Assembly: GCA_028564675.1 (NCBI GenBank)
Contig: JAOVVO010000414.1
Span: 1-64,000, forward strand
Direction of reading: 5' to 3'
DNA: 64,000 nt
Source of the DNA: Onchocerca lupi
Lineage: Eukaryota > Nematoda > Chromadorea > Rhabditida > Onchocercidae
Shown: positions 61,277-64,000 of the stretch, piece after piece
How positions within the stretch are numbered: position 1 is the first letter of the stretch
Layout of the letters: the number at the start of each line of letters is the position of its first letter
Made by a program: the position numbers and the translations under genes
The notes under the pieces: model-generated
The model's database searches: none
The model's input: only the letters and a program-made list of their open reading frames with translations
What the model was told of the DNA's origin: nothing

Positions 61277-63220
61277 AAAACTTGTCCAAAATTCTTCAAT
61301 CAATTCAAACTTCAAACATGCAAATTTCCTTTGTTTCATTAATATCAAATGATGCCTTAATGTGTACAATACGTGAACGTTTATTCTAGTATGTACTTTA
61401 TTCAGTTGTATTAGTATTTTTGATGAAGAAAGCGATGAAATTGATATTTTAATTGAAAGATTTGACAGGAATGATATTTTGATAGGAAAGGAGAGAAGTG
61501 ATATTAAGAAATTGATAAGAGAAGGTTACGAAAATGTTATGACGCAAGTAAAATTGATGATGATGTTGGCGTTATTATTAGAAAATGACATATTATTCAT
61601 TACATTCTAATTCTTCATTATCATTTTAAAAAGATCAAATTAATTTAATTACCTGACTCTAATTCTTCACTATTAATTATTTTAAAAAGATCAAATTAAT
61701 TAAATTACCTGAAACGCTTAACTCATGTTTCTTTTATCCGTCGTTCACGTGAATTTCTTAAACATCAATCACGTGAAATGACGTGAATCGAAAATAAAAG
61801 ACCTGATGAATTATCAAATTAGCATAAATCTTGGAAAATCTTTAAAAGTAAAATTTGCTATATCAAGGGGAAAAGGCGAGAATACGAACCTAAATGTACA
61901 TGAATAAAAATTGAAACACAGAATGTTGCACAATGCAACAATAATTTGCAAAGATTTTTGAAATTTTTAATTCAAATTATTCAATCCGTTTGCATTTCGA
62001 ATGCTTCTTGTGATGCATCAAATAGTGGCATCTTTTCCCCACTTGAAAAGTTTTCCTTTTTTCGAATAATTATTATTTTATATCCAAAAAAACAAACGAA
62101 TATTAAAATATTTGAAATTTGAATAAGAGTAAATGGATTATATTTTTTCCCTAAATGATTATTCTTCGACAAAAAAAAGTAATTCCTTTAGTCCTATTAA
62201 AATTTCCAATATTCAGATTTTATATTTACTATTTTATTGATCTTTCTTCAAATCCCTTTTTTGATAATACTTTTAAATTTGAAATGATTTTTGTCTTTGA
62301 AGCGAGAATGTTTTCTTTTCATCTCAAAATATTTTTGGAAAAATCGAGTAGTCTTTTCTTCATTATACTATGCATATTTTATTATATTGTGTAAATGTAT
62401 CAGTGAATTAAAACAGGAATTAAATGCATCATAATTAAAATTTACAATGAATTCAAATAAACCATTCATACTACGTTTTTTACTCTTGCCATAATTGGAC
62501 ATTTTATTCTTGTTTTAATGTCAACCTGTCACAACTTGTCATGATTCTGTCACATAACCTGTCACATATGCGGATCAGAAGTTATTGAGAATTCTAGGAA
62601 CTTCCAATTTTAGCGACAATTTGGGAATTCTTGCAGGATTTTTTTTGGCAACCTGTATGAAATGGTATATGTTACTCAATTCATTGATCTTCGAAAGTTC
62701 GGGCAACATCCATTTTTAAAAGTTTAGCAAGCGTTAATTTTTGTTTTTGTGCATCTGTTCAAGAGATGAAATTTAAAAAAAAAAAAAAGTGCTAAAAGAA
62801 ACTTTTGAATGTCTTTAATCATTTTTGCAAATAATATTTTCCTTTCCAGTAACAACTTTTTATAACAATTTTCATTTTTAAAAAAAAGTGTTGAACTTAC
62901 TTTTATGCTTGAAAGTTTTAAATAGTTGAAAATTTTAATTTTTAAATTTTCCACTCAGCTAGTTTTTCATTTCTAATTTCAATCCAGAGAAATAGTAATT
63001 ATCAAATTTCAAATTCATCAAAATTGCTTAAATTTTCGAAAATTTCCTAAAGATAATGTGTTTGTGTTAGGATTGATGAGAAACAACTATGACGCAATAA
63101 GTTGATGACAACTTTCAAGCTTATGTCTCATTTATGCAGGATAATTGTTTTCTGATTGGAAGTTTCCAATTGCTTTGCTATATTATTATAAATCAAATTA
63201 TTATTCTAATTTTCCATTAG
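61277..63220. other. Intergenic DNA
   Basis: No recognised gene. It contains the 61.6 kb tandem repeat. ORFs at 61981-62172, 62155-62394 and 62724-62954 are Phe/Lys-rich and unsupported. Confidence 0.4.
61605..61712. repeat. Imperfect tandem duplication, unit about 53 bases
   Basis: Both copies contain TCTAATTCTTCA, TTTTAAAAAGATCAAATTAA and ATTACCTGA, with small indels. Confidence 0.85.
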
Positions 63221-63290
63221 CTCGAGATTTCTGGGATGGAAACGCTGAAGGAATATTTGCATTAGCAAGAAGGAAAAAAACAAACGCCAG
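63221..63290 (+). CDS. Likely internal exon of an unidentified gene
   Basis: Between acceptor TTTTCCATTAG and donor CCAG|GTTGAC, 70 bases encode ARDFWDGNAEGIFALARRKK then TNA, with more even composition than the flanks. Entry phase 1, exit phase 2. No partner exon was found upstream. The gene may continue beyond the window. The family is not recognised. Confidence 0.35.
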
Positions 63291-63301
63291 GTTGACTAAA
63301 G

Positions 63302-63370
63302 AATTTAAGAATCAAGTTGATAAGACTTTTTCGTGTAATTTAAGAATCAAGTTGATAAGACTTTTTCGTA
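63302..63370. repeat. Tandem duplication, 35-base unit, two copies
   Basis: AATTTAAGAATCAAGTTGAT plus AAGACTTTTTCGT, repeated almost exactly, directly after the candidate exon. Confidence 0.92.
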
Positions 63371-64000
63371 TAAGATTGGAATAATATCAAGAATGAAACT
63401 AAAGTAACAGGTTGGAGGAAAATTTATTGTTGACAACAATTTTTAATCAACAAACGAAATAATATTGAATTTTTGATTGGATAATATAAATAAACGACTG
63501 ATTGTTATAATTTGATATCATTACATGCGGATTATTGCAATTTATATCCACATTTGAAGCTAATGAAATCAACTTACCTCATATCTACGGGGAAAAATAA
63601 TTGCTATCAAGATTTTTCTCTTTTTTTTTCTTTTTTTGGTATTTCACCTAAGAAATAAATGAGGCTTAGTTAAAATCATTAGTCAAAAACGATTATACCA
63701 TATCAGCTATGACGTCAATTGCGACAAACGATGGAAGATTGAATTTAAAATTGGATGGTATAAATAAATGATTTATTGGTTTGATATTAATCTTTTCTCA
63801 GCATACTATCGCAATTTAAATAAATGGAAAGTTTTTTTCTTCATACGTAAGTGCTGCTTGAAATTAAACGATGAATATCGAAACGTGCTCAAACAATTTT
63901 TATAGAGAAAAGGAATTAATTATTTGAAGTTTTTTTATTTTATGAAAATATTTTGAATTTGAAATTTATCATTTTTCTCTTTTTCTTTCCTGTTTCTTTT
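63371..64000. other. AT-rich end of window
   Basis: No gene or signal recognised. Confidence 0.5.

Noticed and set aside
1..64000. CRISPR arrays, rRNA, tRNA, spliced-leader RNA genes, bacterial operons
   Set aside because: No regular spaced repeats, no cloverleaf or rRNA core seen by eye, no SL1-like 22-mer recognised. Apart from the nuoM relic all coding sequence is intron-split and eukaryotic.

Overview
The window looks like nuclear DNA of a parasitic nematode, most likely a filarial (Onchocercidae). It is very AT-rich, and its genes are split into short exons with TTTCAG/TTTGCAG acceptors. Several start codons lie right behind a splice acceptor, as expected for spliced-leader trans-splicing. 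A decayed piece of an alphaproteobacterial respiratory gene (nuoM) sits between nuclear genes, which fits a Wolbachia-to-host transfer. No rRNA, tRNA, CRISPR array or intact mobile element was recognised. All gene models were built by eye from splice sites, reading-frame phase and remembered family features. No database search was run.

Layout. 1-784: last three exons of a PP2A B56 regulatory subunit (+). 3842-11990: neuropeptide-type GPCR on the minus strand, seven exons including one GC-AG intron. 11991-21800: gene-poor, with a few weak candidates. 21809-26211: ten-exon F-box/leucine-rich-repeat protein (+). 27384-29443 (minus): a probable two-gene transcript coding for a SMIM4/UQCC6-like microprotein and complex I subunit NDUFB1. 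30092-30955: KXD1, a BORC-type protein (+), divergent from that pair. 31379-32133: SREK1IP1-type zinc-knuckle protein (-), tail to tail with KXD1. 32824-33583: unrecognised three-exon candidate (-). 36453-36715: nuoM relic. 37372-38573: GET1/WRB tail-anchored protein receptor (-). A partial copy of its promoter and start codon lies 1.3 kb upstream. 40977-47653: seven-exon globin with a long N-terminal extension beginning Met-Gly-Asn (-). 47654-56817: gene-poor. 56818-58201: secreted-type protein with one cysteine module per exon (+). 59620-61276: small three-exon membrane protein (+). 63221-63290: a likely exon of a gene that leaves the window.

The genes do not form one pathway. The conserved cluster at 27-38 kb holds compact housekeeping genes for mitochondria, lysosome positioning, splicing and ER insertion, packed head to head or tail to tail. 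The GPCR, globin and cysteine-rich genes have long introns and wide flanks, as expected of regulated tissue-specific genes. The observations most worth following are the nuoM relic, the dicistronic mitochondrial microprotein unit, the GC-AG intron with alternative GPCR tails, and the duplicated 5' end of GET1.
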